A DNA stretch of 64,000 nt, from NCBI RefSeq assembly GCF_004101785.1, contig NZ_CP035130.1:2046001-2110000 (forward strand), given 5' to 3'. This stretch comes from Gudongella oleilytica (lineage in GTDB: Bacteria > Bacillota > Clostridia > Tissierellales > Tissierellaceae). This document shows, in pieces, positions 26,805 to 35,686 of this stretch. The position numbers and the translations under genes were made by a program. Under the pieces are notes generated by a model, which saw only the letters and a program-made list of their open reading frames with translations, was not told the origin of the DNA and did not search any database. The first letter of the stretch is position 1; every line of letters begins with the position of its first letter.

Positions 26805-26978
26805 AGTTTAAGTCTCCTTTGTTATTAATATTAGAACATAAAAAATCAAATATCCTGAAGTCCATTCAGGATACCTATTGTTGAAATCCAAAATTAATTA
26901 TACCACATACTATAAGCTGTGCACCATCAATTAGCATAATTGTTTGATCTTTATGGCATGCTGCCTTTTACTTTTATA

Positions 26979-27875
26979 TCAGACTCCCTCATTGTCAAAG
27001 GGAGGAATGAAGCTTTCCTTAGCAGTTTCTCCTTCCTGGATGTAGCCATTAGAGATCCCCAGCTCCAGGGCATAATCAATCACCTGCTGGTATTCCTCGT
27101 CATCAAGTACTCTATTTATCTCAGGCCAGGAAATAAGAGGAGCTGAAGGGGTAAATTGATTCATTATGCTTATGAGTATAGAATCACCATACCTCAGATA
27201 CAAATATTCAAGGATTTTTTTCGAATCCTCCTGCTGACCAGGTAAAACCAAGTGTCTTGCTATTACACCGCTTAAAAGAATCCCATTATCGTTAAATACC
27301 AGTTCAGGCTGCTGACTTATCATCTCATCAAAGGCCTTAGAAGCTATTTCAGGGTAGTCAGGTGCATTTGAATATTTCTTTGCCAGTAGACCATCAAAAT
27401 ACTTGAAGTCTGAAAGATAAATATCCACTACCCCAGCAAGGTCTCTAAGGCTCTCCACTGTCTCATAGCTGCTTGTGTTGTAAACTATAGGGATATTTAA
27501 CCCCTTTGATTTAGATCGAATAATGGCCTGTTTAATTTGGGGTGAAAAATGAGTTGGAGTAACAAGGTTTATATTTGCCGCTCCCTTGTCCTCAAGCTCC
27601 AGATAAATTTCTGAAAGCCTTTCTATTGTTACTTCTTTGCCTCTACCCTCATGAGCTATATCATAATTTTGACAATACACACAGCCAAGATTGCAGCCTG
27701 TAAAGAAAACTGTACCAGATCCTGTATCCCCTGATATGCATGGCTCCTCCCAGAAATGAAGCGCTGCTCTTGCAATTCTGATCTTGTCTGTCTCTCCACA
27801 ATATCCCTTTTCACCAATGTTCCTGTTGACACCACAGCTTCTGGGACAGATCATGCAGCTTCCCATCTTATCCAA
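26979..27875 (-). CDS. PflX-type radical SAM protein
   Basis: 298 residues. The radical SAM cluster motif FTGCNLGCVYCQNYDIA (CxxxCxxC) lies near residue 60. An N-terminal cysteine-rich stretch CMICPRSCGVNR...GYC is characteristic of the PflX (COG1313) group, relatives of pyruvate formate-lyase activase. The target is unknown. The likely start is TTG at 27875, spaced 6 nt from GGAGGT; an in-frame ATG three codons later is 15 nt away. The next upstream gene on this strand is the putative selenoprotein, 23 bp away, so the two may be co-transcribed. Confidence 0.85.
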   Translation of the reverse strand: MDKMGSCMICPRSCGVNRNIGEKGYCGETDKIRIARAALHFWEEPCISGDTGSGTVFFTGCNLGCVYCQNYDIAHEGRGKEVTIERLSEIYLELEDKGAANINLVTPTHFSPQIKQAIIRSKSKGLNIPIVYNTSSYETVESLRDLAGVVDIYLSDFKYFDGLLAKKYSNAPDYPEIASKAFDEMISQQPELVFNDNGILLSGVIARHLVLPGQQEDSKKILEYLYLRYGDSILISIMNQFTPSAPLISWPEINRVLDDEEYQQVIDYALELGISNGYIQEGETAKESFIPPFDNEGV

Positions 27876-27898
27876 TCACTTACCTCCATCTTACAAGC

Positions 27899-28183
27899 TT
27901 ATATGATCCTTATTCCATCTACATCAATTCTTTTGATCAGGATACCCACCTCGATGATTTGAAACCCTTTTTCCTGGATTTCCAGTCTCTTGCTGATATA
28001 TATATCCAAACCCTCTACGCTCTCAATATAATACTCGTCAGCATTCATCGGTCTTCCCAAAGAAACCTTTGGTATAGTTGCCCTGCCTCAACACATTTTT
28101 GTCATGTAGGCTCCGATTGTTATTGAGTCAATTGACTTCATTTTTATGTGTTTTCTTGCTTTTTCAGTTATCTTTATATTCAT
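27899..28183 (-). CDS. HesB/IscA-like selenoprotein (CC/Se motif family), UGA at codon 32
   Basis: From ATG 28183 (AGGAG 10 nt upstream) to TAA 27899-27901 the frame has 95 codons with a single in-frame TGA, at 28088-28090, immediately after a TGT (Cys31). Read as selenocysteine, it gives a 94-residue protein with MNIKITEKARKHIK at the start, TKMC-Sec-GRATIPKVSLG in the middle, and ISKRLEIQEKG then IKRIDVDGIRII at the end. This matches the small HesB/IscA-like CC/Se-motif family, in which the motif is Cys-Cys or Cys-Sec followed by Gly. A SECIS-like hairpin sits at 28057-28072. The sequence after the UGA keeps the family pattern, arguing against decay. Function is unknown; a redox or metal role is inferred. 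It lies 23 bp upstream of the PflX gene. Confidence 0.75.
28057..28072 (-). promoter_or_regulatory. Bacterial SECIS-like hairpin
   Basis: On the minus strand CCAAAG-GTTT-CTTTGG forms a perfect 6-bp stem with a GUUU loop. It begins 15 nt after the UGA codon, and the loop begins 21 nt after it. Bacterial SECIS elements place a short stem with a G among the first loop bases about 16-37 nt beyond the UGA, which fits. It lies inside the coding sequence, as required in bacteria. Confidence 0.65.
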
Positions 28184-28222
28184 ATCCCTAAATCTCCTAT
28201 CGATAGCTACTCACATACTGGA

Positions 28223-29443
28223 TCAACTGTGCCTTCTCAATCTCAGACCTCTCCTCAGACTACTTAGCCTTCCTTCCTTTTTGTCAGCAATATCGTTATG
28301 CTTATTTAAGACTCTCGAGTATAACTCCTCGACACTATCGGCAAAAATCCCGGTAGAGTAACCAAGTGAGTTTTCAACAGCTCTTCCGGACATTTCAGTT
28401 CTTTTTGTCTCATCTGAAAGGAGCTCCTCCACTCTGGATTTAAATTCCTCGAAGGTATCGTATTGATATCCATTTATACCGTCGTTTATAACTCCCTCGA
28501 GAGCAAGATCTCTTCTGCATATAGGCGGGACTCCACATGCAAGTGCCTCTATATAAGTCAGTCCCTGCGTTTCGCTAGTTGAGCAGCTTACAAATATATC
28601 TCCCAATTTATAATATTTGTGAAGTGTTGAAGGCTCCACTAATCCTACAAAAATAACCCTGTCTGTAAGTTCCATCGCGTCAACCAGCTCTTCAAGCCTT
28701 GATCTGTATGGCCCGATCCCCGTTATCAGTAAAACGGTATCATTTCTATCGAGACGCTTATAGTAATCCAGTAATTCATCAAGATTTTTTTCCTTTGCAA
28801 GCCTTCCTACATAGACCAATACCTTTTTATCAGGTGCTATGCCCAGATGACTCTTAAGTTCTTTCTGCTCAAGGTCATTAGTCTTTTGATAGAATGAATC
28901 CAGTCGGATACCTGACGGAATAACTGATATCCTCGGAATTACTCCATAGCCTTCTAACAGTCTCTTTACTTTGGCAGTTGGCACAATAACCTCATCCAGT
29001 GCATCGAGAAGTCTTCTTGAAAGGTAAGCAACTGTTTTTTTCCCTATTTGCTCGTTTATTGAGAAATAATGAGTATAATCCTCGTAAACAGTATGGTAGG
29101 TATGAACATGAGGTATCCCCAACGCTTTAACGATCCTCTTTGCAAATATGAAGGTTGTGAATTCTGCCTGCGTATGGATAATATCCGGTGCCCATTTAAG
29201 GATCTCGTCGTATAGCTCCCCAAACAGGTAAATAGAAGCTCTGGCACCGGGATAAAGCTTGTCTGCCGAAACTGATTTTATATAGTATACATTACCTTCT
29301 TTTCTTGAATGAAGGCTGTTTGAAAGAGTCAATATCCTTACGTCATGCCCTTTTGCCAACAGCTCTCTTTCAAGATTGGTAACAGATGTTACCACTCCGT
29401 TGACAATTGGCTTATACCAATCTGTTGCAATTAATATTTTCAC
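28223..29443 (-). CDS. Family-4 glycosyltransferase
   Basis: 406 residues from a GTG at 29443 (GAGGTG upstream). The GT-B fold is clear: N-terminal ILIATDWYKPIVNGVVTSVTNL, an acceptor-side HTYHTVYEDYTHY, then the donor domain VYVGRLAKEKNLDELL and the nucleotide-sugar motif TSETQGLTYIEALACGVP. It resembles 1,2-diacylglycerol 3-glucosyltransferases and related glycolipid enzymes of Firmicutes, which work at the cytoplasmic membrane surface; the exact sugar and acceptor are not determined. It is downstream of the threonine aldolase gene on the same strand, about 130 bp away. Confidence 0.85.
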   Translation of the reverse strand: MKILIATDWYKPIVNGVVTSVTNLERELLAKGHDVRILTLSNSLHSRKEGNVYYIKSVSADKLYPGARASIYLFGELYDEILKWAPDIIHTQAEFTTFIFAKRIVKALGIPHVHTYHTVYEDYTHYFSINEQIGKKTVAYLSRRLLDALDEVIVPTAKVKRLLEGYGVIPRISVIPSGIRLDSFYQKTNDLEQKELKSHLGIAPDKKVLVYVGRLAKEKNLDELLDYYKRLDRNDTVLLITGIGPYRSRLEELVDAMELTDRVIFVGLVEPSTLHKYYKLGDIFVSCSTSETQGLTYIEALACGVPPICRRDLALEGVINDGINGYQYDTFEEFKSRVEELLSDETKRTEMSGRAVENSLGYSTGIFADSVEELYSRVLNKHNDIADKKEGRLSSLRRGLRLRRHS

Positions 29444-29577
29444 TCCATTGCACCTCTTACCTATTTATTGGTGAAACTGTAACACTCTTGGACTTTGTCA
29501 TTCCCTTGGGTATTCACATATGTCGCCCATATTTTAACATAAAGGATCGCATGAGTAAACCGGTTGATACATTCGGT

Positions 29578-30612
29578 TTATAATTCTTTAATATCCCTTA
29601 AGAGCTGTTCAACCTGCTCTCTCCTGGTTGCCCAGCTTGTACAGAACCTTACAGCTGATCGTCCCTCATCAACCTTCTGCCAATACTGGAAAGAGTATTT
29701 CTTACTTAGTTTATCAATTTCATGGTTAGTCAGGATAGGAAATTGCTGGTTTGTGGGAGAATTGATCAGGAACTCGTATCCCTTAGATTTAAAAGCATTC
29801 TTTATCGCCATTGCATATCCTATTGCTTCACCGGCTATCTCCATGTAAAGGCCATCCTCAAACAAGGTCTCGAACTGGATCCCAAGGAGCCTTCCCTTCG
29901 CAAGCATGCCTCCTCTTTGCTTTATGTTGTATCTGAAGTCCTTCTTAAGCTTATCTGATGATATTACAACAGCTTCTCCAAACAGGGCACCAACCTTTGT
30001 CCCTCCTATGTAGAAAACGTCACAGAGCCTTGCAAGGTCTGGCATCGCTATATCATTTCCCTCTGCCATCAACCCATAGCCCAGTCTCGCACCATCCATA
30101 AAAAGCGGCAGCTCTATATTCCTACAGACTACACTAAGCTCCTCCAGTTCCTTTAATGAGTATATAGTTCCGATTTCCGTAGGATTTGATATGTAGACCA
30201 TCCCCGGCTGGACCATATGCTCATGGGTACCGTCGCTCCAATGTGTATCATACGCTACCATAACCTGCTTTGCTGTAAGTTTTCCATCCAGGCTTTCCAA
30301 GGCAAGTACTTTATGACCAGTTGCTTCTATAGCCCCTGTCTCATGAACATTGATATGTCCTGAAGATGCGCTGATAACTCCCTGGTATGGCTTAAGAATG
30401 GAAGCTATTACAGTTGTATTTGCCTGAGTCCCGCCAACTAAAAAATGGACATCAATTGCTGGATCTGCACAGATCTCCTTTATGTATTCCCTGGCTTTTT
30501 CTGTATGATGGTCAGTTCCATAGCCTGGGGTTTGCTCAAAATTTGTTTCTAATAAGCGTTCCATTATCCTGGGATGGGCCCCTTCAAGGTAGTCGTTTTC
30601 AAATCTTATCAT
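29578..30612 (-). CDS. Low-specificity L-threonine aldolase family PLP enzyme
   Basis: 344 residues behind AGGAGGG. Fold-type I: substrate/PLP segment VGGTQANTTVIAS (~60-72), Asp in LFMDGARLGYG (~170), and PLP-binding Lys in DVFYIGGTKVGALFGEA (~205). These match the beta-eliminating lyase/threonine aldolase family, which splits threonine or allo-threonine to glycine and acetaldehyde. A small hairpin overlaps its end. It sits beside another PLP enzyme, the aminotransferase at 30724. Confidence 0.88.
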   Translation of the reverse strand: MIRFENDYLEGAHPRIMERLLETNFEQTPGYGTDHHTEKAREYIKEICADPAIDVHFLVGGTQANTTVIASILKPYQGVISASSGHINVHETGAIEATGHKVLALESLDGKLTAKQVMVAYDTHWSDGTHEHMVQPGMVYISNPTEIGTIYSLKELEELSVVCRNIELPLFMDGARLGYGLMAEGNDIAMPDLARLCDVFYIGGTKVGALFGEAVVISSDKLKKDFRYNIKQRGGMLAKGRLLGIQFETLFEDGLYMEIAGEAIGYAMAIKNAFKSKGYEFLINSPTNQQFPILTNHEIDKLSKKYSFQYWQKVDEGRSAVRFCTSWATRREQVEQLLRDIKEL

Positions 30613-30680
30613 TGTGTCCCTCCTGTCATGTAAATCTTTCCAACATAATTATACCACTTAAAAGTATATTTCACCTAAAT

Positions 30681-30712
30681 AAAGGTCTGTCGAGTAGTTT
30701 CGACAGACCTTT
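30681..30712 (-). terminator. Terminator of the aminotransferase gene
   Basis: AAAGGTCTGTCGA (30681-30693) and TCGACAGACCTTT (30700-30712) form a perfect 13-bp stem with a 6-nt loop, followed on the minus strand by ATTTAGG. Confidence 0.85.
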
Positions 30713-30723
30713 TAGTACAGCTG

Positions 30724-32040
30724 TTATCTGCTTTCTTCGTATTGTCTAAGAAGCTTGATAAACAGCTCAGGAACCTTTGCCATCTTTTCAGGGGTCTCAA
30801 CAAAGGAAATCCTAAATTGAGTGGTCCCTGGGTTCTTGGCAGGATCCTTCTCGTCGTAGAAGCCCTTCATTGGAGCTACCAGGAGTGTGGTTTCAACTCC
30901 GTCGATGATCGCGGAGCCTTCGCTTGCACAGTATAAAACGAAATCAATTGAATCAAATCCCGGCTTTACTACCTTTCTGACGTCGATTACAGAGTATATA
31001 GCCGCATCAGGGCTAGAAACCACCAGGTTTGGCTCAAGAGCCTTAAATCCGTTATATACATTTACTATAACATCTTTATAGTAGTCTCTTTGCTGCTTGC
31101 ACCATGCCAACAGGCTTTCCTTGCTTTCATGAGCCAGTGCTCCGAAGACATACTGACCAATCGCATTGGCACATAGATTGGCAGTGTATTCAGCAACTGA
31201 TCTGTTGTGAAATTCAGGATTGTCTGTTACCACTGCACCAATTCTCAGTCCGCAGGCATTCCATACCTTAGAGGTTGTTTCTATGCTGATCCTTCTTCCT
31301 TCTATCCCTGGTACCTCAGCATCTGTAACTCCCCAGATGCTTATTAGCTTATCCTTTTCAATATAGTAAAGCTCACGGTACGCCTCGTCACTTACAAACC
31401 AAATATTGTATTTTACACACAGTTCTGCAAGGCCGATTAGCATTTCATAGTCATAAAGCTGTCCGGTTGGATTGTCGTATGGAATTATAAGCAATGCTCC
31501 AGGGTTGTTCTTCTTTATGCTCTCTTCGATCTCCTCAAGACTTGGGAGGTTGAATTTGCCATCATCACCCATATGTCTCTTTACAGTTACAGTCTTCCTT
31601 CCCAATCTTTCTGCAAAGGAAATGTAATTGGTGTAAGCCGGATCGATCATCATCAATGGTTTTTCTGATGAACCAGCAGGTCCGCATACTCCAAGGATCA
31701 ACAGTTCCATCCCTGCTGAGCCGCCTTCTGTTATCTGGACGTAAAGGTTGTCAGTATTGAATCCTCCACTCCTTAATATGTTTTTTACAGCCTCCTGTGC
31801 TTCTGGTGTTCCAGCTGTACCTGTGTACTTTACTACTCCTTTATTAAACGGACTATCTGGAGCATCCAGATTAAACATCCTTTTTTGCATAGCTGGGTTT
31901 GTAGGAAGGGAAACGTTGCCAATACCGACATTGATTACCTCTTGTGGTTTTACCTTTCTTTCGTCATATTTCATTTGCGCCAATCTGACGTCAGAAGGTT
32001 TTCTGGATTCAAAATGTGCTGACAAAACAGGTTTACTCAT
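30724..32040 (-). CDS. Class I/II pyridoxal-phosphate aminotransferase
   Basis: 438 residues behind AAAGGAGAG. Class I/II features: GGSAGMELL near 110, the IPYDNPTGQLYDYE block (Asn that contacts PLP), FVSDEAYRELYY, and the Schiff-base lysine in IETTSKVWNACGLRIGAV near 260. The length and opening (LSAHFESRKPSDVRLAQMKY) suggest a clostridial aminotransferase subgroup of uncertain specificity, perhaps aromatic or branched-chain. It has a strong terminator of its own. Confidence 0.85.
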   Translation of the reverse strand: MSKPVLSAHFESRKPSDVRLAQMKYDERKVKPQEVINVGIGNVSLPTNPAMQKRMFNLDAPDSPFNKGVVKYTGTAGTPEAQEAVKNILRSGGFNTDNLYVQITEGGSAGMELLILGVCGPAGSSEKPLMMIDPAYTNYISFAERLGRKTVTVKRHMGDDGKFNLPSLEEIEESIKKNNPGALLIIPYDNPTGQLYDYEMLIGLAELCVKYNIWFVSDEAYRELYYIEKDKLISIWGVTDAEVPGIEGRRISIETTSKVWNACGLRIGAVVTDNPEFHNRSVAEYTANLCANAIGQYVFGALAHESKESLLAWCKQQRDYYKDVIVNVYNGFKALEPNLVVSSPDAAIYSVIDVRKVVKPGFDSIDFVLYCASEGSAIIDGVETTLLVAPMKGFYDEKDPAKNPGTTQFRISFVETPEKMAKVPELFIKLLRQYEESR

Positions 32041-32262
32041 TTTATCTCTCCTTTGTAAAATAATATTTAAAAATTCTCCTGGATATTTTTGAAAACTATA
32101 TATGACAGAACAATTTTACCATAATGAAGATTTAATTTCATCCATAATATATATTTCCTGTGACATACTATTCCCATAATTTGGAGTCGATTTACATAAC
32201 GCCTTCATTTTTGTTTCAAGAGGATCAAATCTTGTGTATAATAGTCCAAAGGAGGTGAGAAT

Positions 32263-32880
32263 ATGTCTATGGTCAAGAATATAATCGGTGCAGTTTTTGG
32301 AAGGTCGATACTTGATCACGCCTCCAGGTTGGATGATCATCCAAGGCTTTTACATATATCGGATACGCCCAGCCAGTTTTACCCTGAACTTAAGCGGATA
32401 ATAAAGGCGCTTGAGCCTGATTATATTATCCATACTGGAGATCTGGCGGATAATATAAAGATCGGTTTATATCAAAGCTCATTTCACAGATATAAGCACG
32501 AGGTAAGGATTATACTTAAAATTCTTCAGGATTCCAAAGCAAAGAAGATCGTATTATCCCTTGGAAACCATGATGATTATGATTTTGTAAGGAAACACAG
32601 CGGCAGGCTGATGGTTTTTGATGGCTGGGGCAAGATGGAATTTGAAGGTGTCGATGTAGCATTTTCTCACTATTACTCAGATTTGAAGGACTTGACTGCT
32701 GATTTAAGGCTATACGGCCACGATCTTGATTCTGCAGATGACGACAGAAACAAAGAGAAAGACTTAAATGGTATTACATCAATGAGCCTGATCGATTTGG
32801 TTACTCTGGATGTTAAAAGAATCGAATACCCCTTTGGAACCAATAATTCCAGATTAAACAGAAATAAACTTGGGATATAA
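32263..32880 (+). CDS. Calcineurin-like metallophosphoesterase
   Basis: 205 residues behind AAAGGAGGTG. The metal motifs appear in order: HISDTPSQ (where HISDTH is usual, near 32), HTGDLAD (~58), LGNHDD (~103), FSHYY (~135) and YGHD (~152). The order and short length indicate a single-domain YfcE-like phosphodiesterase, although a first-motif His is replaced by Pro. It overlaps the frame of the next gene, which starts 10 bp after its stop, so the two form a pair. The substrate is unknown. Confidence 0.78.
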   Translation: MSMVKNIIGAVFGRSILDHASRLDDHPRLLHISDTPSQFYPELKRIIKALEPDYIIHTGDLADNIKIGLYQSSFHRYKHEVRIILKILQDSKAKKIVLSLGNHDDYDFVRKHSGRLMVFDGWGKMEFEGVDVAFSHYYSDLKDLTADLRLYGHDLDSADDDRNKEKDLNGITSMSLIDLVTLDVKRIEYPFGTNNSRLNRNKLGI

Positions 32881-32890
32881 GGAGGTCATT

Positions 32891-33898
32891 ATGGTATCCT
32901 TGATAAGAAGTGGAAGCAGAGCGATATATATAACCACCTCAGACAGAGAAGGGCTGTCAGATTTCCTGCTAACGAGCTTTAAGTCCGAACGTGTTGATTC
33001 AAAAAAGATACTTGATGAGAGTACCGAATATCAAACCGTTGTATTCTTTATAAATAGGGAAAACCCGGAGTCGAGCATATTTTCAATATCAGATTCCTTC
33101 CTGGTCTACGAGGAGGCTCTTGCTTTTGCATGTGAGCTTATGTCCTCGGAATCAAAGGACAATATCCTTTCGATAAAATCGGGGCCTCATATGATAATAA
33201 TGAGGGCAGTGGGTGACCTGGATAAAGTACTCAAGCGAATCCAGGATGACTTTGGAGGGGATATCGTCCCTTATGAAGATTACCTTGGAGAATTGTCAAG
33301 TGATTACATTTTTATAGGTCTGACGGAAAAACCTTTGAACAAACGCATAATACTTTCCGATCTGAAGCCTGGTTATTTGAGGCTTGATGGGGATTTCGGC
33401 GTTATCAAGCGGGAATTAGGGATGCATGCATTAAAATACCTCAATATTGGGATAGGTAACAAGGATTGGCATGAGGTGGAGATCAGGATATACGATAAAT
33501 ATGGAGCATATAAGCTTCACTATGACCGTATGATGGAGGTACTTGAGGATCTTGAGTTGGGTCTTGTTCTTGGGGAATCATGGTCCAAGGACTACCCAAA
33601 GGCGCTTCTTGCAGTCGAGATCTATAGAGTAAGATTGCTGACCTTCAGAGAGCCATCAAGGATCAAGAAGCTTTTATTCGGCCTTGAATACCTGCCAGAT
33701 GGAACCAGGATAGTGGATTATGATCTGTATTTCAATAACGAAAAGGTTGCATGGAATAAGAATGTTAAAAACAGAAAGCGGGAAGACAGGTATCAGGATG
33801 CCCTTGAAGCACGAAAAGAGGTAATGGAAAAGCTTTCTCCATATACGATCAAAGAACTTGAAAGACTGGAGGAGGAAATCAAAAAAACAAGGTTTTAA
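32891..33898 (+). CDS. Conserved-looking protein of unknown function
   Basis: 335 residues from the ATG at 32891, which has AAGGAGGT 4 nt upstream. I do not recognise it. There is no signal peptide or membrane segment. The N-terminal ~150 residues look like alternating strands and helices, including a RAVGDLDKVLKRIQDDFGGD segment. The C-terminal third is very charged and helical (about 265-335, rich in Lys, Arg and Glu, ending EELEKLEEEI-like). It is coupled to the metallophosphoesterase gene, so they may act together. A hairpin at 33900 ends the unit. Confidence 0.6.
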   Translation: MVSLIRSGSRAIYITTSDREGLSDFLLTSFKSERVDSKKILDESTEYQTVVFFINRENPESSIFSISDSFLVYEEALAFACELMSSESKDNILSIKSGPHMIIMRAVGDLDKVLKRIQDDFGGDIVPYEDYLGELSSDYIFIGLTEKPLNKRIILSDLKPGYLRLDGDFGVIKRELGMHALKYLNIGIGNKDWHEVEIRIYDKYGAYKLHYDRMMEVLEDLELGLVLGESWSKDYPKALLAVEIYRVRLLTFREPSRIKKLLFGLEYLPDGTRIVDYDLYFNNEKVAWNKNVKNRKREDRYQDALEARKEVMEKLSPYTIKELERLEEEIKKTRF

Positions 33899-33899
33899 T

Positions 33900-33930
33900 A
33901 AGGAGCCTGCGAAACAATCACAGGCTCCTT
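33900..33930. terminator. Bidirectional terminator
   Basis: AAGGAGCCTG (33900-33909... start of arm) and CAGGCTCCTT (33921-33930) form a perfect 10-bp stem between two converging genes, with A/T-rich flanks on both sides. Confidence 0.8.
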
Positions 33931-33935
33931 AAATA

Positions 33936-35672
33936 TTACATTTTGGTTCTTTTTACATAGTGGGTGTGCAGATACTCATGAGCTGTCTCTCCATAGGGCT
34001 CTCCCAGGAATTCCTCATAAATCTGTTTGATCATTGGATTCTCGTGAGATTTTCTTATGGGCTTCGAGCGATCCTCCGAATAGATGCCCTCGATTCGCTT
34101 TTGCAGGATCTCGAGATTTCCATGGTGATAGGGTTGTCCTCCTCCTCCAATACAGCCTCCTGGACAAGCCATTATCTCAATGGCGTGGTAATTAGCCTCT
34201 CCTCTTTTGATTTTCTCAAGCAAAGCTCTGGCGTTGCCCAATCCATGAGTAACGGCAATGTGTATGTCCTGACCATTTATATTTACTGTAGCCTCCTTGG
34301 TACCCTCAATACCTCTTAAGGCTTCAAATTCGACATTCTCAAGAGTTTCCTCCGTCAGCCACTCATATGCAGTTCTTAAAGCCGCCTCTATAACTCCACC
34401 CGTTGCTCCAAATATTACTGATGCGCCGGTGGACTCCCCAAGAGGATTGTCGAATTCTTCGTCCTCAAGAGCCAGGAAGTCGATTCCAGCCTCTCGTATC
34501 ATCCTGGCAAGCTCTCTTGTGGTTATTACTATGTCTACGTCCTTAGTGCCTCCATGTCCCAGCTCAGGTCTTGCAGCTTCATACTTTTTCGCTACGCATG
34601 GCATTACTGAAACAACAGTCATATTCTTTGGATGAATGTTGATTTTCTCTGCCAGGTATGATTTAGCTATTGATCCAAACATTTCATGGGGCGACTTACA
34701 GCTTGATGGGATATCCAGCATGTCGTTGAATTGATGTTCGAAGAACTTTACCCAGCCAGGACAACAGCTGGTTAGAATAGGAAGCTTGCCACCATGCTTC
34801 AGTCTGTGAACAAATTCCGATGCTTCCTCAATTATTGTAAGGTCTGCAGCAAAGTCAGTATCATAAACCATGTCAAAGCCCATTTGTCTAAGTGCAGCTA
34901 CCATCTTCCCTGTAACTACTGTGCCTGGCTCAAGCCCGAATTCCTCTCCAAGAGCCACACGAACTGCAGGGGCAGTTTGAACTACTACTGTTTTCCTCTC
35001 GTCATTTATCGCGTCCCATACCTTGGGTACGTTGTTGACCTCTGTCAAAGCAGCTGTCGGACAAACTGCAAGACATTGGCCGCAGAAGGTACAGTTGGTT
35101 TCATGCATCGGCAGATCAAATGCTGAACCAACAACCGTTTCAAATCCTCTGCCGGTACCTGACAAAGCATGTACAGTCTGGACCTCGTTGCACATGGTCT
35201 CGCATCTTCTGCACATGATGCACTTATCCATATTTCTTACGATAGACAAGCTGCTGTTGTCGATGGGATATGTTGACATTTCCCCTTCGTACTTAATATG
35301 TCTTATTCCAAGCTCTGCCGCAAGGCTTTGAAGTTCACAGTCTGTATTCTTCTCACATATCAGGCAATCGCTGGGGTGGTCTGACAGAAGAAGCTCAACA
35401 ACAGTTCTCCTTGCCTTAACAGCCTTCTTGGTATCTGTTCTTACTATCATTCCCTCAAACACAGGTGTTGAACATGCAGGAGCGAGTGTTTTTCTCCCTT
35501 CCACCTCAACGACACAAACTCTGCAGCTTGCAGCCTTGTTTACCATTTTTATATCGTGAAGATCCAGGTGACAGAGAGTCGGGATCTTTACGTTGACGGT
35601 CTTTGCAGCCTCGAGAATAGTCGATCCTTCGGGAACCTTTACTGCCTTATTGTTGATAGTTAAATTTATCAT
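33936..35672 (-). CDS. hydA: [FeFe] hydrogenase, electron-bifurcating type, catalytic subunit
   Basis: 578 residues. In order: an N-terminal 2Fe-2S domain (SCRVCVVEVEG, PACSTPV), a His-Cys3 cluster (HPSDCLICEKNTDC), two 4Fe-4S motifs (KCIMCRRCETMC and NCTFCGQCLAVCP), then the H-cluster signatures TSCCPGWVKFFE, MPCVAKKYEA and MACPGGCIGGGGQP. All cysteines are present. With NuoF-like and NuoE-like partners directly upstream it is the group A HydABC enzyme. That complex oxidises NADH and reduced ferredoxin together to make H2, or runs in reverse, in the cytoplasm. Confidence 0.95.
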   Translation of the reverse strand: MINLTINNKAVKVPEGSTILEAAKTVNVKIPTLCHLDLHDIKMVNKAASCRVCVVEVEGRKTLAPACSTPVFEGMIVRTDTKKAVKARRTVVELLLSDHPSDCLICEKNTDCELQSLAAELGIRHIKYEGEMSTYPIDNSSLSIVRNMDKCIMCRRCETMCNEVQTVHALSGTGRGFETVVGSAFDLPMHETNCTFCGQCLAVCPTAALTEVNNVPKVWDAINDERKTVVVQTAPAVRVALGEEFGLEPGTVVTGKMVAALRQMGFDMVYDTDFAADLTIIEEASEFVHRLKHGGKLPILTSCCPGWVKFFEHQFNDMLDIPSSCKSPHEMFGSIAKSYLAEKINIHPKNMTVVSVMPCVAKKYEAARPELGHGGTKDVDIVITTRELARMIREAGIDFLALEDEEFDNPLGESTGASVIFGATGGVIEAALRTAYEWLTEETLENVEFEALRGIEGTKEATVNINGQDIHIAVTHGLGNARALLEKIKRGEANYHAIEIMACPGGCIGGGGQPYHHGNLEILQKRIEGIYSEDRSKPIRKSHENPMIKQIYEEFLGEPYGETAHEYLHTHYVKRTKM

Positions 35673-35686
35673 ATCCTTCTTCCCTC

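Noticed and set aside
28146-28361. 71-residue plus-strand hydrophobic frame over the selenoprotein start
   Set aside because: It has no ribosome site and is antisense to the selenoprotein and glycosyltransferase genes.
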